A stretch of 64,000 bases of DNA from Ornithodoros turicata (GCF_037126465.1 NC_088210.1:10128011-10192010); one strand, 5' to 3'; counted from the first letter of the stretch, positions 31,276 to 43,113 are shown. Program-made: numbers and translations. The notes: generated by a model not told the origin, from the sequence alone.

Positions 31276-31718
31276 ATCCAACGGAAGGACCACCCTCTTT
31301 TTTTTCTCTCTCTATCTCTCTTTCTCTCTCTCCTCTTGCCCCTTCTCCCTTTCCTAAAGTTTCGTAGCCGTGTAGCTCCATCCGCAAGGCGTGCCGGCTG
31401 TCGTATGCTACCGCCACTCTTAGCTACCGCCACGATCGCTTAGCGAAACGAAACGTTGGTTGAACGTTGAAAAACGAAAGGTTGGAAATGTCAACAAAAG
31501 CCAACTTCCAAGCCAAGCCAAGTGTAGCCAAGCCAGGTTCGCCCCTCATTGACGAGCACCGACGTCACGTGGATCCAAGAAAAGAAGCGCAGAGCTCGCA
31601 CATTGCTCTAGATTTGAGCCACTGCGGACTCACGAGGGAATTTTATCTCGCCTACCTTCGGTCAATATTTGTGATAACGAAAGGAATGTTAAGTAGCAAG
31701 CGAGCTGGTGGTGACGAT

Positions 31719-31842
31719 CCATGACTTGAAAACCCGAGACGAGATAGGGACGATAGCAGACAAACACAAACATGAGTTTAAGACCGTGTTTGTGTTTGTC
31801 TGTTATCGCTCCCTACCTCGTCTCGGGTTTTCAAGTCATGGA
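31719..31842. repeat. hairpin with about 53-bp arms
   Basis: ccatgacttgaaaacccgag with acgagatagggacgatagca and gacaaacacaaac is inverted relative to 31789-31842 with few mismatches; the loop is about 17 bases. The phrase at its left edge, agcaagcgagctggtggtga, recurs inverted near 23150-23180, so one arm probably came from a dispersed repeat. Confidence 0.78.
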
Positions 31843-31845
31843 ATA

Positions 31846-32694
31846 TTTGTGTACGTTATCTTAAGCGTCTCCGGGCATTGAGGGAACCTGCTAGGTCATT
31901 GTGTTTATTTTCTCGGGGGGAGGGCAAATGGGTACCCACTTGTGTTCTCGTCATGAGTTGCGATGTCACTATTTGACAAGGTGTGCGCAGGTGCGGTACT
32001 GTACTGGCGCATAAGCGCTACATCCTGGTTTGCGGATAGCAATACCAATACTAACGTTTTGAGACCTCTGCGGTAAGTGCGCGGAGGATATCCGCATTTA
32101 ATCGGCGAATAAGAAGTTGTTGTCTCTGTCAACGTCCTCCAGGTGGAGCCATAACTGCGCGAACGCATTGGATCCAAAATGGCGTCGAAACGTGGCTTTA
32201 ACTGCGTTCGATTGTACATGGCACAATGTTCCCGAGTGATTTGCATGCCGAAAAGTTAAAGCCTTTGTAGCGTATCGTTTTCGCCATAGGGATTTTTCCC
32301 GACGAATATAATGGCAGCGAAATGTGCGAATATACTCAATACTCTGTGGGGGGAAAATGGGCGGAGAAATCACGTGGGCACCATTCCTCCACTCACCGGT
32401 CAACGCGGAGTAACCAACGTGCTCGATGTTGTGGTTGCGGTTACTTCGTTGCTTCCTTCCCGCGTTAACCGACCCGCGTGGACCTCCGCGTCCAGTTTGT
32501 TGTGCTGCGAGGGCGGCCAATGTTGTGCCGCGTTAGGTTACGTCAGGGGCTGAGGGAAAGGGGGAACCGAGGGGCTGCGCGGAAGCGTGACCTACTTGCA
32601 GAGCGTATATGTAACCGCGCGGTTACGATCGCGGATCTTACATGCGCGGGTACAGTGCGGAATCGGGTACTGTCAAGTCATGCGCGCTGCAGTC
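31846..32694. other. unassigned, partly CpG-rich sequence
   Basis: From about 32100 to 32640 the sequence is GC-richer. A minus-strand frame of 140 codons (32098-32520) shows no family resemblance, and I do not call it a gene. A stretch near 32560-32605 resembles 2267-2307. Confidence 0.35.
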
Positions 32695-33357
32695 ACTGTG
32701 ATCAATGACTGAACCCGGAACGGAACCGAAACCCGCTTTGGAACCCCAAATGTTTTCAGGAACTGGTACCGGAACGTAACCGCAATTCAACCATCGTTAG
32801 CTAGCCGAAACGGTAACCTAAACAAACAAAAAAATGTGATTTCGCGGTTACCGGTTCATATGAATCGGTTTAAGCGTGAACGCGAACATCTTTGGAGGCG
32901 ATATTTGTATCGCTTTACAACTCTGATTAGTGGCGTTGTACGTGGTTCTGTTAAGTAGATATCTTCGTCAGTATGTTTTTCGTTCATAAGTTGTGTGAAC
33001 AACATGCCATCTTACGCGCTTGGACCCATAATCGGGTGACATACGCCTCGTATGAGATGAATTCCGCACATTCCTTATGCGTTATGAACTGTATTATTGT
33101 GATCATTTAAGATACCAAGCGTTGCACGTTGCTTCCACATCTGTTTGGTGAACCGCTGAACGCACGCAGTTTTTCTTGCCTTGTATAGCTTGTTACAGCA
33201 CGAGCGAAATGAATGTGCACGAGGTAAGAGACCGCAAGAAATTGAGTTCTTTTTTTTTTATCTTACGGGAAATGTCTCAAACGGCAAAAAGGGTGCGTCG
33301 AAGAAAGAGCTCACTACTTCTTCGACCTGACAGATGGCACTGCTCCACCCTTTCGGC

Positions 33358-33665
33358 CAGAGCCGTTTATTAGGAGAGTTTGACCATTGGGAGGAGCCTG
33401 CCCCAAAGCACGCCATTTGACGTCACACGATGGGCGGGGCCAAGGCCAGTGGCGCCATTTTGGATCAGAGCTATCGCCTTGCAATCTCCCATTCCGCCAT
33501 TTTGGAGCAGAGGCACAGCCTTGAAATTCCCCCGTACCGCCGCGGGTCGCCTTTCATCCCTGTCAAGTGGGCGGAGCGATGGCATCTGTGACGTCACGGC
33601 GGCTCCCCCACCTCCGGGTGGCAAAAGATCACAGAATGGCCAAACTCTCCCTATAAACGGCTCTG
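33358..33665. mobile_element. hAT-like MITE, CAGAGCC family type 2
   Basis: cagagccgtttattaggaga and ctccctataaacggctctg are the ends. Flanks ctttcggc at 33350-33357 and 33666-33673 are identical. It aligns with 4663-4969 (gatcagagctatcgccttg, ccattttggagcagaggcac). TGACGTCA at 33419 and 33590. Copy 1 of the host repeat has the empty site near 29283. Confidence 0.94.
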
Positions 33666-33780
33666 CTTTCGGCTTTACTTTCGGCAGATAGGGCGCTCTA
33701 CTTTCGGAGCTTGCTCCCTTCATTCCCTCTCCTCAAATTCTCTCAAGCTCGCGCCAGCGTCTTGCGTGTAAAGCCCGAAT

Positions 33781-34319
33781 CCCATAACAAGCGACACGCG
33801 GCAGATACACGCGAGAAGCGACAAAATCGACGTCACTGCCGCCACACGAGCGTCAAAAAAGCTCTGTCGCGGCTCAATATTTCTGCATCTACTCCCAGTA
33901 GATATTTGTAGCATGTCGCTGAGTTCGTTGCCTGTTGTTTGACAAAACCAGCTAGATTTGGCGGCGTGAAAGAAGAACTGAACGCGTGGGCAAGGGAGAG
34001 GGTGGAGAGGGCAACCAACAAAACTAGCAGACGAAGAAGTGGGCGGGGCGTTGGGTACTTCAACCGCAGCGCCACTACGTTACGGCGAATATTACATAGC
34101 AACTTCATTACAATTTCTCCTCGTTTTGACGAATGACATACTATTTGTGGTATATTTATAGCAATTTACAACTTAGCTCGAATAAAATAAGCAATGCTTC
34201 TCCAAAAACATCATTTCTCGGTGACGAAATGTCGCTGCTCAAATGGACCAGGAAGTCGCGCCATGACCAGACGCGACAGCGACAAATTCTGCAGCGCGTC
34301 GCGTGTCGCTTGTTATGGG
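33781..34319. mobile_element. inverted-repeat element, CCCATAACAAGCGACACGCG ends
   Basis: cccataacaagcgacacgcg and cgcgtgtcgcttgttatggg are perfect inverted ends of 20 bp. Further inside, agaagcgacaaaat and acagcgacaaattct continue the similarity with gaps. No target duplication is clear and no protein is encoded. Confidence 0.75.
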
Positions 34320-34505
34320 GTCCGCGCTTAATGCTGTGCTCTGTGCAGTGTGTATAGCTCGGAACGCCAAGGAGTATAGAGAACACTTTTCTTCTTCGCT
34401 GCGTTCACACATTGTAGCTCATTTTGCAACATCCATGCAGCCTGCATGTACACCCTATAGAGAAAACCGAAAGAGTACCTGTTCAGCTGTTTGGTTACCG
34501 GCGAC

Positions 34506-35670
34506 CAGGGATCGGAAGCGTTCTTTTTTTCTGGTTCGGTTCGAGTTCGGGTTCAGGCAGAGCGGGTTCGGCTCGGGTTCAGCTCCGCAGGAGCGCAAAA
34601 TATCGGTTTAGGAAAGTGAGCTTTTGAGCAGATTGACATGGGTTAAAATCAAGCACGTCCTCACGACCCGGCTTTCAAATAACACGAATGTACTTTTGTT
34701 GTTGTTGCCGACACAGCAGTGGTTCACAGCAACAATGCGCGTTTCAGATCTACATTTCGGATTGGATTGAATTGGATTGGAAAAAGAAAGGTGGTGGTGG
34801 TGGTGGTGATGGTGAAAGGGCTTGCCGTTGTCGGCCTCACGTATGTGGGCAACGTCACGACTGACGCCCTGGGGAAATGTGCGTCCTGGGCCGACTTCTA
34901 CGGGAACTGTGCCGACATATGTCTGAAAGCGTCTGAGGAAAACCCAGGAAAAACCCCAGACAGCACAGCCGGCACCGGGATGCGAACCCGGGTACCTCCC
35001 AGTCTCGACGTGACATGGAAAAAGAAAGAAAAATATGGAGGGGTTAGTCCCGACACACTCAGGACTGGCTACTCTAAAACGCGTTTGTGGGTGAAAAAAA
35101 AAAAAAAAAGACGAGCTAGGAAAAAAGAGAAGAGCAAACAAACAACCAAAAACAGGAGACAGGAAAGGGGTAGAGTGGGTGTAGCAGGATAAAGCATAAA
35201 GGAAAACGGGAGAAAGGAAAGATCTACATTTCAGGGTGCAACGGTTACGGTAGCATATTGTACTGTCTATGTTTACTCATCGTACACACCCTGTATTATC
35301 TTGCTCAGGGACAGGCTGTAATTTTTCCTGTCCAAAACGAAGACTCGAGGTTGCTGGACGACGAAAATCGCTTACGAGGAAGCCCATAGCTACCAAAAGG
35401 ACAACCACAAAACTAACACGACTGAATGAACGAACAGTTGCGAGGAGGAAATACCTCGTGCACTTGGGTTGCAGTTTTGTTTAGTTTCGGTTTCGAATTT
35501 GTTTGACAACGCGCTGTGTAAATCGTAGTTCCGATCTCTCGCACAACGCACATTACATCTGAACCGTTTCGCGAACCGGTAACCGCCTCAGTTTACTTCG
35601 GTTCAGTTCCGATTCAGCGAAAAATACGGCTTTTTAGCGGTTTTCGGTTCGGGTTCAGTTTCGATCCCTG
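34506..35670. mobile_element. hAT-like element, CAGGGATCGGAA ends
   Basis: Left end cagggatcggaagcg, right end gtttcgatccctg, with 8-bp flanks ccggcgac at 34498-34505 and 35671-35678, identical. Near the ends are strings of gttcggttc and gggttcag variants. The interior holds a minus-strand SINE and a (GGT)n tract. The inner sequence may contain further unrecognised insertions. Confidence 0.88.
34797..35015 (-). repeat. SINE family 1 subfamily B
   Basis: Minus strand: acccgggttcgcatcccggt, gccggctgtgctgtctgggg, gtagaagtcggcccaggacg, gacgttgcccacatacgtga and ggccgacaacggcaagccc, ending in a (CACCA)n-type tract at 34794-34815. This tail, not the gccacagttgcttcg tail, defines subfamily B; compare 22277-22500. 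Confidence 0.82.
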
Positions 35671-35737
35671 CCGGCGACTACAAATAAGTCCCGTGACCGA
35701 ACCGATATTCGTTTCGGTTTCAGTCCCTAATTGTGAC

Positions 35738-36385
35738 TGACTATTTCAGTCGTCTCATCACCAAGCCCGTCAGCAGCGCAGAGACACAGATATGATAGCA
35801 CTGTAACGGACGGACGCGACAGACAGGGGCATTATAAATGACGGGTACCTACGAAACCAACACATTCCAACTCTCTGTCTCTCCTGACTCACTTGCTCCG
35901 AAACATCCTAAAACTTGTTGCAACAATGGACGACGTTTATTTATTCATTAGTACGGTGTGGCACAAAATGTCACGGGACTACCTTATTGTTGTGGTAACA
36001 ATAATGCAACCGGTATTTTCCCGTTCACTGATGAGCGGGGCCGATGAAAAAAAAAAAAAAAAAAGTGGGCAGAGCAGCGTGACAGATCCAACAGCAACCA
36101 ATACGCCACAATACGCTTTGTGTGCACACAATACACACTGTCACAAAACAACAGCAAAAAGCATATCCTATCAGTGAAATAGAAGAGCGAGCCGTAATGT
36201 AACGACGACAGATCTGCACGAGTTGTCTCTCTCGAGGTTTTTACGGACGACCAATATTTTACATGTCAGTATTCGAAACGCCCGCCAGGGCACGTGTCTG
36301 CCGATTTGGATGATGATCGGCGAAATCGCTCAAAGCGGCAAACATTTGTTTGCTGTTGTCCTTCTATGACTTCAAGGAAACTTAC
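35738..36385. other. unassigned sequence
   Basis: No gene is visible. A 17-base A run lies at 36047-36064. ORFs across it are not credible. Confidence 0.35.
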
Positions 36386-36389
36386 ATCG

Positions 36390-36440
36390 TAGGAATTGAG
36401 ATCTCAGTTGTCTCGCGACGTAAACCCCCAATTATAAATA
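36390..36440 (+). repeat. SINE family 2 3' tail fragment
   Basis: gagatctcagttgtctcgcg with acgtaaacccccaattataa is the 3' end of the SINE described at 30541-30818, followed by (AAAT)n. The tRNA head and body are missing. Confidence 0.7.
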
Positions 36441-37435
36441 AATAAATAGGAATTGAACGTACTTTTATATATATTGATTTATTTGACGTAAGGCTGAATT
36501 CCATTTGGAGGACGTTACAATCAATCACGAAAATCAAGGTATCTTGCGCTATATATTACGAAACCAAAAAAAGAGAAACGCGCTACATAGAGGAAAGAAC
36601 AAAGCAGAGTGCATAAAACACAACGTTACAAAAAAAAAAAAAAAAAAGAAAATCAGAGAGACTTCGGTAGCGCCGAAACGCTAACCCACTTTCATTTTCT
36701 TAAAACGTTGGCATAGTTGCAATTTCTGAGTCGCCAGGAGTGATTCGCGATCGCGAATGTTCGAAGTGTTCCACCGGTCGTGCTTGCCGCCGTTTGAAAG
36801 CTTTGTGTCCCCACGTGATTCATCATGTTGTTGCCTTGCTTTTGGAGGTGAGTCACACCTGCAAACTGCTCGGCTTCTCCACCCCCTCTAGAACAGGGCA
36901 AGCGTGAATCACGTCGCGAGCTCAAGCCGGTCGTTTTCAAAGGCAGCATACCGCCTTTGAAGAAGCCCGTCTTTCAAAGACCGGGTGGTTGTTACACTTT
37001 AGAAATTCGTTTCTCGTAGGCTATGACTCTGCCGTTGGGAGACCCCATTCCACGGTTTTACTGAGAAAAAAGTTAATCGGTGTAAAACCGGAAGAGAAAA
37101 AGAGCGGGGAAGGAAGTTGAGTTAGTCCATTATTATTTTTATTTCTTATTCTTATTTTTATTTTTTGTACAGAGAACTGCTCACACTGTGCTTGGGATCT
37201 GTTGTCATCAGTATTGTTGTCATCGTCATTGTGATTTTGTGTAATTAATAATTTGTTAGCAATGTTGCGATAAAATAGGGTGCCTCAGAGGGAGCTACTA
37301 TTCAGACACCCTACGATAAAATTGGTCGTAGTGACGCCTGGTGGGAAACAACCGTCATTTTAGCGGGCAACTTTGGCGCTCGTGTGTCCAGCTTTCTTTT
37401 TCTTTTTTGTTGAGGGGGGGAAGGGGGGTGACGCC
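36441..37435. other. unassigned sequence
   Basis: No gene is supported. An A run of about 18 lies at 36631-36648. A small inverted pair, caaaggcagcataccgcctttg, lies near 36938-36960. Confidence 0.35.
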
Positions 37436-37600
37436 GAAATAAACCATGTAAAAATAAAACGTTTCAAAATAAATCTCTTAAAGATCAAACTTGCAAAATA
37501 AACAATTCAATATAAATCGGGAGAAAATAAACGCTGTCGAAATAAACTCCGGAAAATAAACTTTGAAGAGTAAACGCGTCGAAATAAATATTTTAAAATC
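37436..37600. repeat. degenerate tandem AAATAAAC repeat
   Basis: About eleven units of aaataaa(c) are separated by 5-7 variable bases: gaaataaacc, aaaataaaac, aaaataaatc, aaaataaaca and so on. The spacing is about 13-18 bp. The core resembles a forkhead-type site (RTAAAYA), but a decayed microsatellite-like array is the simpler reading. Confidence 0.65.
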
Positions 37601-38799
37601 TATCGTCCCTGATTGGTGGACAGCCGACAGCTCTACGTGCGCCGCGGAAAATAGTGCACTCCTCGCGCTTGGGGCTGGCCAGGGCTAGAACTGTGAACGG
37701 GGATTTCGCTACACCGGAAGTAGGTTGTCTGTCTGTATGTGACCCGTGGCCAGTGTTGCCAACTTACTAGAGTGGTGCCCTGATATCATTCGGAATGATG
37801 GATGCCCGGGAGCGTATTATTCGGTGAAGTTCTGTTTTAGATATATTAGAAGGCATTCAAATGCGCAAAATTATGCTCGGTAATGAGTGAAAGTCGGTGT
37901 AACTCAATTACTTTTCAGAGTAACTGAAATTATCATTAAGCTGCAATGATGTTTTAATCGAGATTGCAGTTCAGTCACTTTTATAAGCATGCAGTTGTGA
38001 TCGTTATTAAACCATGCCGGAAAACTAGTTTTTACGGGTCTGGTTGGCTACGCCTTACACCTAGCTTGAAACAGAAATCTTACAATGCTGACTCCATAGC
38101 TGACAAAAAAGAAAAAGTAGTGTAGATAGACAGTAGATAGGTGAACAAAGTACGTGTACGGATTTTACATACATTTTTCTGTGGGAATTCTCATATAAGG
38201 AGTCCTTATCTTATGAGTGGTCGAAGACGCGAATGAAACAGGAAACGTAATTTTTTTCTTTCTTCTTCCTCTGTCTCTCTCTCTCTTCTTTTTTTTTTTT
38301 TTTCATCTTCCGAGCACTGTACCAGTTTCTACAGCCCAACACCAAACATACCTCTCTATGAATCACTGAAACCTTCCAGCCCAGACATATCTCGCGCAAG
38401 GTGAACAATTCCACGCGGCGCTCCAAGATTCTAGAAGCGCGTGGAGAATCCCGCAGAAGGTGCCACGCCCCCTGAGCTCACGTTCTTACACTAGTCATCG
38501 TTCTGGCAAGCGTTCAAAACGCCGATAGGAACCGTTATCCGTATCGTGTCGTGCTGGCTCGGGGGAGGGGGGTAGGACAAAAAAAGGAGGAAAGGTCAGC
38601 TCTTCCACAAACAAATAAAAATAAAGGAAATGAATTAGGAAATGACGGTGAATAAACTAACAAAAGGTGGAAGAAGGATGTGATAGATTAAAGACAAATA
38701 AGATATATATATATATAAAAGGTGAGGGTAATGTGTATGAGGGGGAGAGTTGCTTTTTGAGCTTTGAAAGAACTGGTTAGGCAATAGGAGCACGAGAAC
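37601..38799. other. unassigned sequence
   Basis: I see no gene. There are a CT/T-rich tract at 38253-38302, a G-rich stretch at 38560-38575 and an (AT)n tract at 38703-38717. Confidence 0.35.
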
Positions 38800-38880
38800 T
38801 TGACAGCGAAACTGTGCCCGCAACGGCGGCGGCGGCTAAGTTTAGCCCCGCATCCAACGGGCTTGTTTGGAGTAACTCAC

Positions 38881-38931
38881 TCTCGTGGGCGACACTCTTT
38901 GCAGAAGTTGTTCCACGCAGCTGCGATTCAT
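38881..38931 (-). CDS. weak candidate first exon, minus strand
   Basis: On the minus strand an ATG at 38931 reads MNRSCVEQLLQRVSPTR for 17 codons and then meets GTGAGT (plus-strand actcac, 38875-38880). Upstream on that strand are a TATA-like tatatatg near 38965-38975 and a CCAAT-type gaccaatgg near 39020-39028. I do not recognise the peptide. The TATA-to-ATG distance leaves almost no leader, which argues against it. Confidence 0.2.
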
Positions 38932-39175
38932 GGAGATACAAGAAATATCCAGCGAATTGGTTCGTACATATATACTCTCCTATTCCTTGTTCGCCCGCTA
39001 GCTACGTAACCGTCCGATGCCATTGGTCGAGCAGTAAGTTCGTGACGTCGCGCTGCTCCGTGTTGCCGTGAAGTGGCCTCATTGGGTGGTGTTACAGCGC
39101 TACCCAGGTGTCACGTGACCTCATTATCTTCACGTCCTGAACAGTGAGCACAAGTGGGGTATAGTGATTAATTAA

Positions 39176-39950
39176 GAGAGCTGTGACGTAAAATTCGTTA
39201 CAAGTAATTAAGTTACCGTAATTAATAAGTTTTGTTAGATTACCAGCGGCATGGCAGCTCTCGTTGGTGGTAGTCAAGGTCGAGGTGATGGGTTCGAACC
39301 CTACCACCGGCTGTGCGGTCTGAGGTTTTCCCTGGGTTTTCTGAAGACTTCTCTCGACGAGTGTCTGCACAGTTCCTCCTGAAGTCGGCCCAGGACGCAT
39401 ACTAACTCCCCTGTCCCCCCGCTCCTTCCTGCTGTCTTCTCTCATACGCCGCTCATAGCCACTGTTGCTTCGCGGTGCTAACACGGAATAAAAAAAATAG
39501 ATTAATTACTGTAGCTGAATACTTTCAAAAACGAGTACCTGTAATTAATTATAATTACATTTTCCTTCGAACTGATACTCAAGCGAGGACTTATCGATTC
39601 TATTCTAAATTTTTGTCTGCAGCGTTATCTCTTTTTCTATACTGCGATCATATTTTTTTTTTATTTTTCTTGTGGATAGTGGCCTTGCACAGGGTTTTAG
39701 CATCAATTTCTAACATGGCACAACAACTTTTAACTCTTCGTGTGGACACTCATCACACTCAAAAAATTATGTAGATCTTTAATCTCTTCTCTTTTTTCTT
39801 CGTAAATTTGTTTTATGGCGGTATGCGTATTTGCAGCTGTTTAATGATGACATTTTAGTTTCGGAAACTTTTTGTGCCACTAAATTACTTTTTTGGGTCA
39901 TCTAACTTTAACTACCTCCTTTAAGTACGTAGCTCATTGTCTCAGCTCTG
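39176..39950. mobile_element. degraded hAT-like element holding a SINE
   Basis: Left gagagctgtgacgtaa and right cattgtctcagctctg look like decayed CAGAGCTG...CAGCTCTG ends. The interior repeats agtaattaagtta and taattaattataatta. The SINE at 39243-39497 interrupts it. I could not find an 8-bp duplication. Confidence 0.45.
39243..39497 (+). repeat. SINE family 1 with 7-bp target duplication
   Basis: The A-box side is degraded. It keeps the B box gggttcgaaccc near 39291, ctgtgcggtctgaggttttc, cctgaagtcggcccaggacg and gccactgttgcttcgcggtg, and an A-rich tail. Flanks tagatta at 39236-39242 and 39498-39504 are identical. Confidence 0.88.
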
Positions 39951-40229
39951 GTCACAATTTAAGTGGCAAATTTCGTCATTCACCGTTCCTTATTTATCTG
40001 TTGTTGTTATTATTATTACTGTTGTACACAGATGTGAACCAGTGATAATGGTGTCTACCTAAATGTCGTTATCGAGGCACTTCGTTTTCAAAAATCTTTT
40101 ATGGTCACTTCATCTGTTTGTTGTTGTTGTTGTTTCTAAAAATACTCGCTAAGAGCGTGATATTTTTGCTAAGCGCTGAGACAGTGCGCCTCTGAGCATG
40201 AGAGGAGGTAAACACGAGAGGGAATGCTG

Positions 40230-40252
40230 GGGGAGAGAGAGAGAGAGAGAGC
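40230..40252. repeat. GA microsatellite
   Basis: gagagagagagagagagaga, a plain dinucleotide tract. Confidence 0.85.
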
Positions 40253-40661
40253 ATTGGATCCAATGCTTTTCCGTACAGTTCCGTACAGGGCCATTCCGTA
40301 CACTGGTTTAATAGCCAGTGGCGTCAATGCAGACTTGTACAGTACCTTGAGTAGAATATTTAGGTTATCTTTCTTACTTACTTTTGCGAGTAATCTAACT
40401 CGAATACTTTTTTTTAAAAATAACTTCTACTCATTCTCCAAGTTACTTTGAAGATACTTCGCTGCACTGGCGTATAGCAGGGGGTGCGAGGTTCTGGGTG
40501 TTCAACCCTCCGCAGTGGTACCCTTGGTAGTGCATTTGGGAGAGGGAAACGAGGGGACATCCCTCTCTCCTATGTAAAGACCCCATAGAAGCAGAGGCGC
40601 CTCCGGGATTTCATCCAGGGGAGGGGGGCAGGGCAGGGTGTTTGGGGTGATACACCCCATC

Positions 40662-41049
40662 CATACCTGGGTATAGTAATGGATTACTTTTTCTGGTAAT
40701 TTGTAATGTAATGCATTACTTTTGATATTATGTAATTTGTAATGTAATTTAATTACATTTGGGCAGTAATTTTAATGACATTACTCATTACTTTTTACAA
40801 AAGAATCGAGTCTGTGTTCTGTGTTGGCACTTGGCAGAAAGAGAGTTGGCAACTGGCGAGGTAAAAGAAATTCCAACGCCCACAATGAATTTCCACATCC
40901 ACAACATCGGTACGATTATAAGCCCGCAGTAATGACTTCGTAATATCATTACTTTTTCGTAGTAACTGTAATGTAATTTCATTACATTTCAATTGCAGTA
41001 ATGAGTAATGTAATTTAATTACATTTTAGAAGTAATGTACCCAGGTATG
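40662..41049. mobile_element. inverted-repeat element, CATACCTGGGTA ends
   Basis: catacctgggtatagtaatg and aagtaatgtacccaggtatg are the ends, and gtaatgtaatttaattacat recurs near both. The layout, with AT-rich iterations near the ends, is like the hAT copies at 26020 and 50071. No target duplication was found, so the superfamily is open. Confidence 0.65.
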
Positions 41050-42235
41050 AGTCCCCATCACTACCCAGCAGACGGCAATACGCTTCTTCTTCGAATATGT
41101 GGTCAGAGGTGACTTGAACGTGAGACGCTTTTGTGCTGTATATACAAATACTTTAGCGTCTGAAATATTCGGAACACTCCACGTCCCATTTTGGGAAGAA
41201 ATATCGTGCAGCACCTCAGGTTTCGGAGCATGCGTGAGGCGATGTGTTGGATATGCGGGCAAACCCTTAGCAGGCAGGAGAGAAGACCGGTTCCGAAAGT
41301 CGTATAGCGAATAAACGGCAGTATAAATTCTGTCGCTTCTCGGTGGAGCATTCGTTCGAATTACCAGAGCGTCTGTTCAGTATACTGGGTGTGTAACGTG
41401 TGTTTTTAAAAAGAGGAGGCAGGCTGTCAGGTAGTAATCTTGAAAAGCAGTAGATAATATAGTGGCAGATAATAAAGCTTTTCGGTAATGCCATTTTCAA
41501 CTTCACGCTCTTCGTATTTCTTTGATAGCGAATTCCAACTGTGACGTCAAAGTACCTCGAAAGTAACGAGTTACTTTTAAGGGTATTTAATACTCTACCT
41601 GAAGTACTTTTCAAGAATGGGTGTTTAGTACTCTACTCAGTTACTTTGTGGCCCGGTACTCAGTAAATACCCTTTTTTTTTTTGTTCTGAGTATCTTGTG
41701 CCAGCCTGCTTCAATGACAATTGAAGACTGTCCGCGTGCCAGAGGTATTATACCACGCCCCTCAGGTGACTGTTTTCTAGGTGCAAACTAAAACGGCGCA
41801 TGCTGTTTTTCGAAAATAGCGCGCGTACACCAGAACTCGCCCCCAACCTGACTTTGCTGACCCTCACGCGCGGGTGCGAGCTCTTGCCCGTGTGCTAGAA
41901 CCACGGAAAAGAAAAGAAAGAAACACAGCTCATTTAGTGCGCTGTAAATGCAACGATGATATTTGGTATCAAAACTTGTGTATTTCGTGTTTATTTGAAA
42001 TTAAAAGAATTTTGTGCCTGAAATGAACACTACGTATAGCTACCGCTTGATGGTGCTGCAATCGCAAGGTGCTCACATTTTGGGTTGCAGCGCGCGGGGC
42101 AGCCCTCTATTCTAGTACTTGCTTCCCACCTGACGAAGCCTGACGCGTACGTCACGGCTCGAGCGGTGACGCGAGCTAGACAAAGAAAGCCGCGTCACTT
42201 TGATGACGTGAACCAATAACGTGACGTGTAGCCAA
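41050..42235. other. unassigned sequence
   Basis: No gene is supported. Around 41541-41690 are gagttactttt and cagttactttg phrases like those in the GCTGGGAAGT hAT group, but no ends are clear. TGACGTCA occurs near 41540. Confidence 0.35.
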
Positions 42236-42236
42236 A

Positions 42237-42622
42237 GAGTGCTCCAGCAACGCCACCTAGATGAAGAAAGCCCGCTTACTCGTCGACGTGACGTAACAAC
42301 TAAGAGTCAGCGAATCAGGATCGTGTTTTCAACGACCGTAGCCAATCACGAACGACCTTTCAGCCGTCGTAGCCATGGAGACGGTCCACTGTCGTCTGCG
42401 AGCAGCGATTGAATGTCGACGACTTGACGACGTACTTTCGGCAGCCGTTGCTATGGAAACAAGCCGTCGCCAGGCGAATGGGCAGCCACAGGTAAAAAGT
42501 CGTCTGCGGCGATTAGCTGAAGCAGACGACATTGCGGCTCTGCAATGCCACGTGGCGAACGAAAGAGATGAGTCACGAGAAAAGGCTTTCTGCATCTATA
42601 GGTGGCGTTGGCAGTGAGCAAG
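42237..42622. mobile_element. inverted-repeat MITE
   Basis: agtgctccagcaacgccacc with tagatgaagaaagcc is inverted relative to ggctttctgcatctataggt with ggcgttggcagtgagc at 42583-42619. The interior has gtcgtctgcg twice (42387, 42499) and AGCAGACGAC at 42521. It is CG-rich and mimics a promoter plus exon (see rejected items). Confidence 0.7.
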
Positions 42623-43110
42623 TTTTTCCGTTTTCTCGCTTTCCGTTCAAGGAGGGCAGCTTAATCACGACGACCGGAACTGCCTCTTTGCGATTCCACC
42701 CAGACGCAGCCAACGTAAACCGACGTAAACCGATCGGTCCGTGGGGTCAATAAACATCGGCCACTTGACACCTGTCCTGGGACTGATGAAGGTGATGGGG
42801 CCAACGTTCAAGAGGAAACGATTCGAACTTGATGCCAGGCATTGAACTGCCATGGCAACATAGACTTGTTTATCTGCTCCGTTCCCATGAGAGTCTCCGT
42901 TCTTCGGTCTGTCTGACATGCTTCCATATACTGTACCGATCCCAGCCTTCCCCTTTTTCTTTCGAACTTCCCCGCACAAAGACCGCAACGACCTCTAGTC
43001 GGGCGCATTTTCCATGATATCTACGCTTCTGATGTCACTGGTTAAAGGTATACCGTGAAGCAGTACAGCCGCGCAATCTCAGAAGGCTTATCTAAAGCCC
43101 TAAAGATCAC
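42623..43110. other. unassigned sequence
   Basis: I see nothing that supports a gene or a repeat here. Confidence 0.3.
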
Positions 43111-43113
43111 GTT

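Larger units (their letters stand above)
32703..35729. mobile_element. large hAT-like repeat, copy 2, with nested insertions
   Basis: Same repeat as 27674-30160. Left end caatgactgaacccggaacg, right end ccgatattcgtttcggtttc then agtcccta. Flanks actgtgat (32695-32702) and attgtgac (35730-35737) match at 6 of 8. It contains the MITE 33358-33665, the inverted-repeat element 33781-34319 and the hAT-like element 34506-35670, which itself holds a SINE. No transposase frame is seen; it may be non-autonomous. Confidence 0.75.

Noticed and set aside
30612..31367. Longest open frame in the window (251 codons), lysine/glutamate-rich
   Set aside because: It runs through the reverse of SINE family 2, a homopurine tract and a MITE. 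The composition explains it; no domain is visible.
32098..32520. 140-codon minus-strand frame in a GC-richer stretch
   Set aside because: No recognisable family and no promoter or splice context.
42375..42491. Promoter-like region with an ATG exon (METVHCRLRAAIECRR...) ending at a GTAAAA donor
   Set aside because: The whole stretch lies inside an inverted-repeat MITE (42237-42622), so the CG-rich promoter look and the frame are more likely coincidence.
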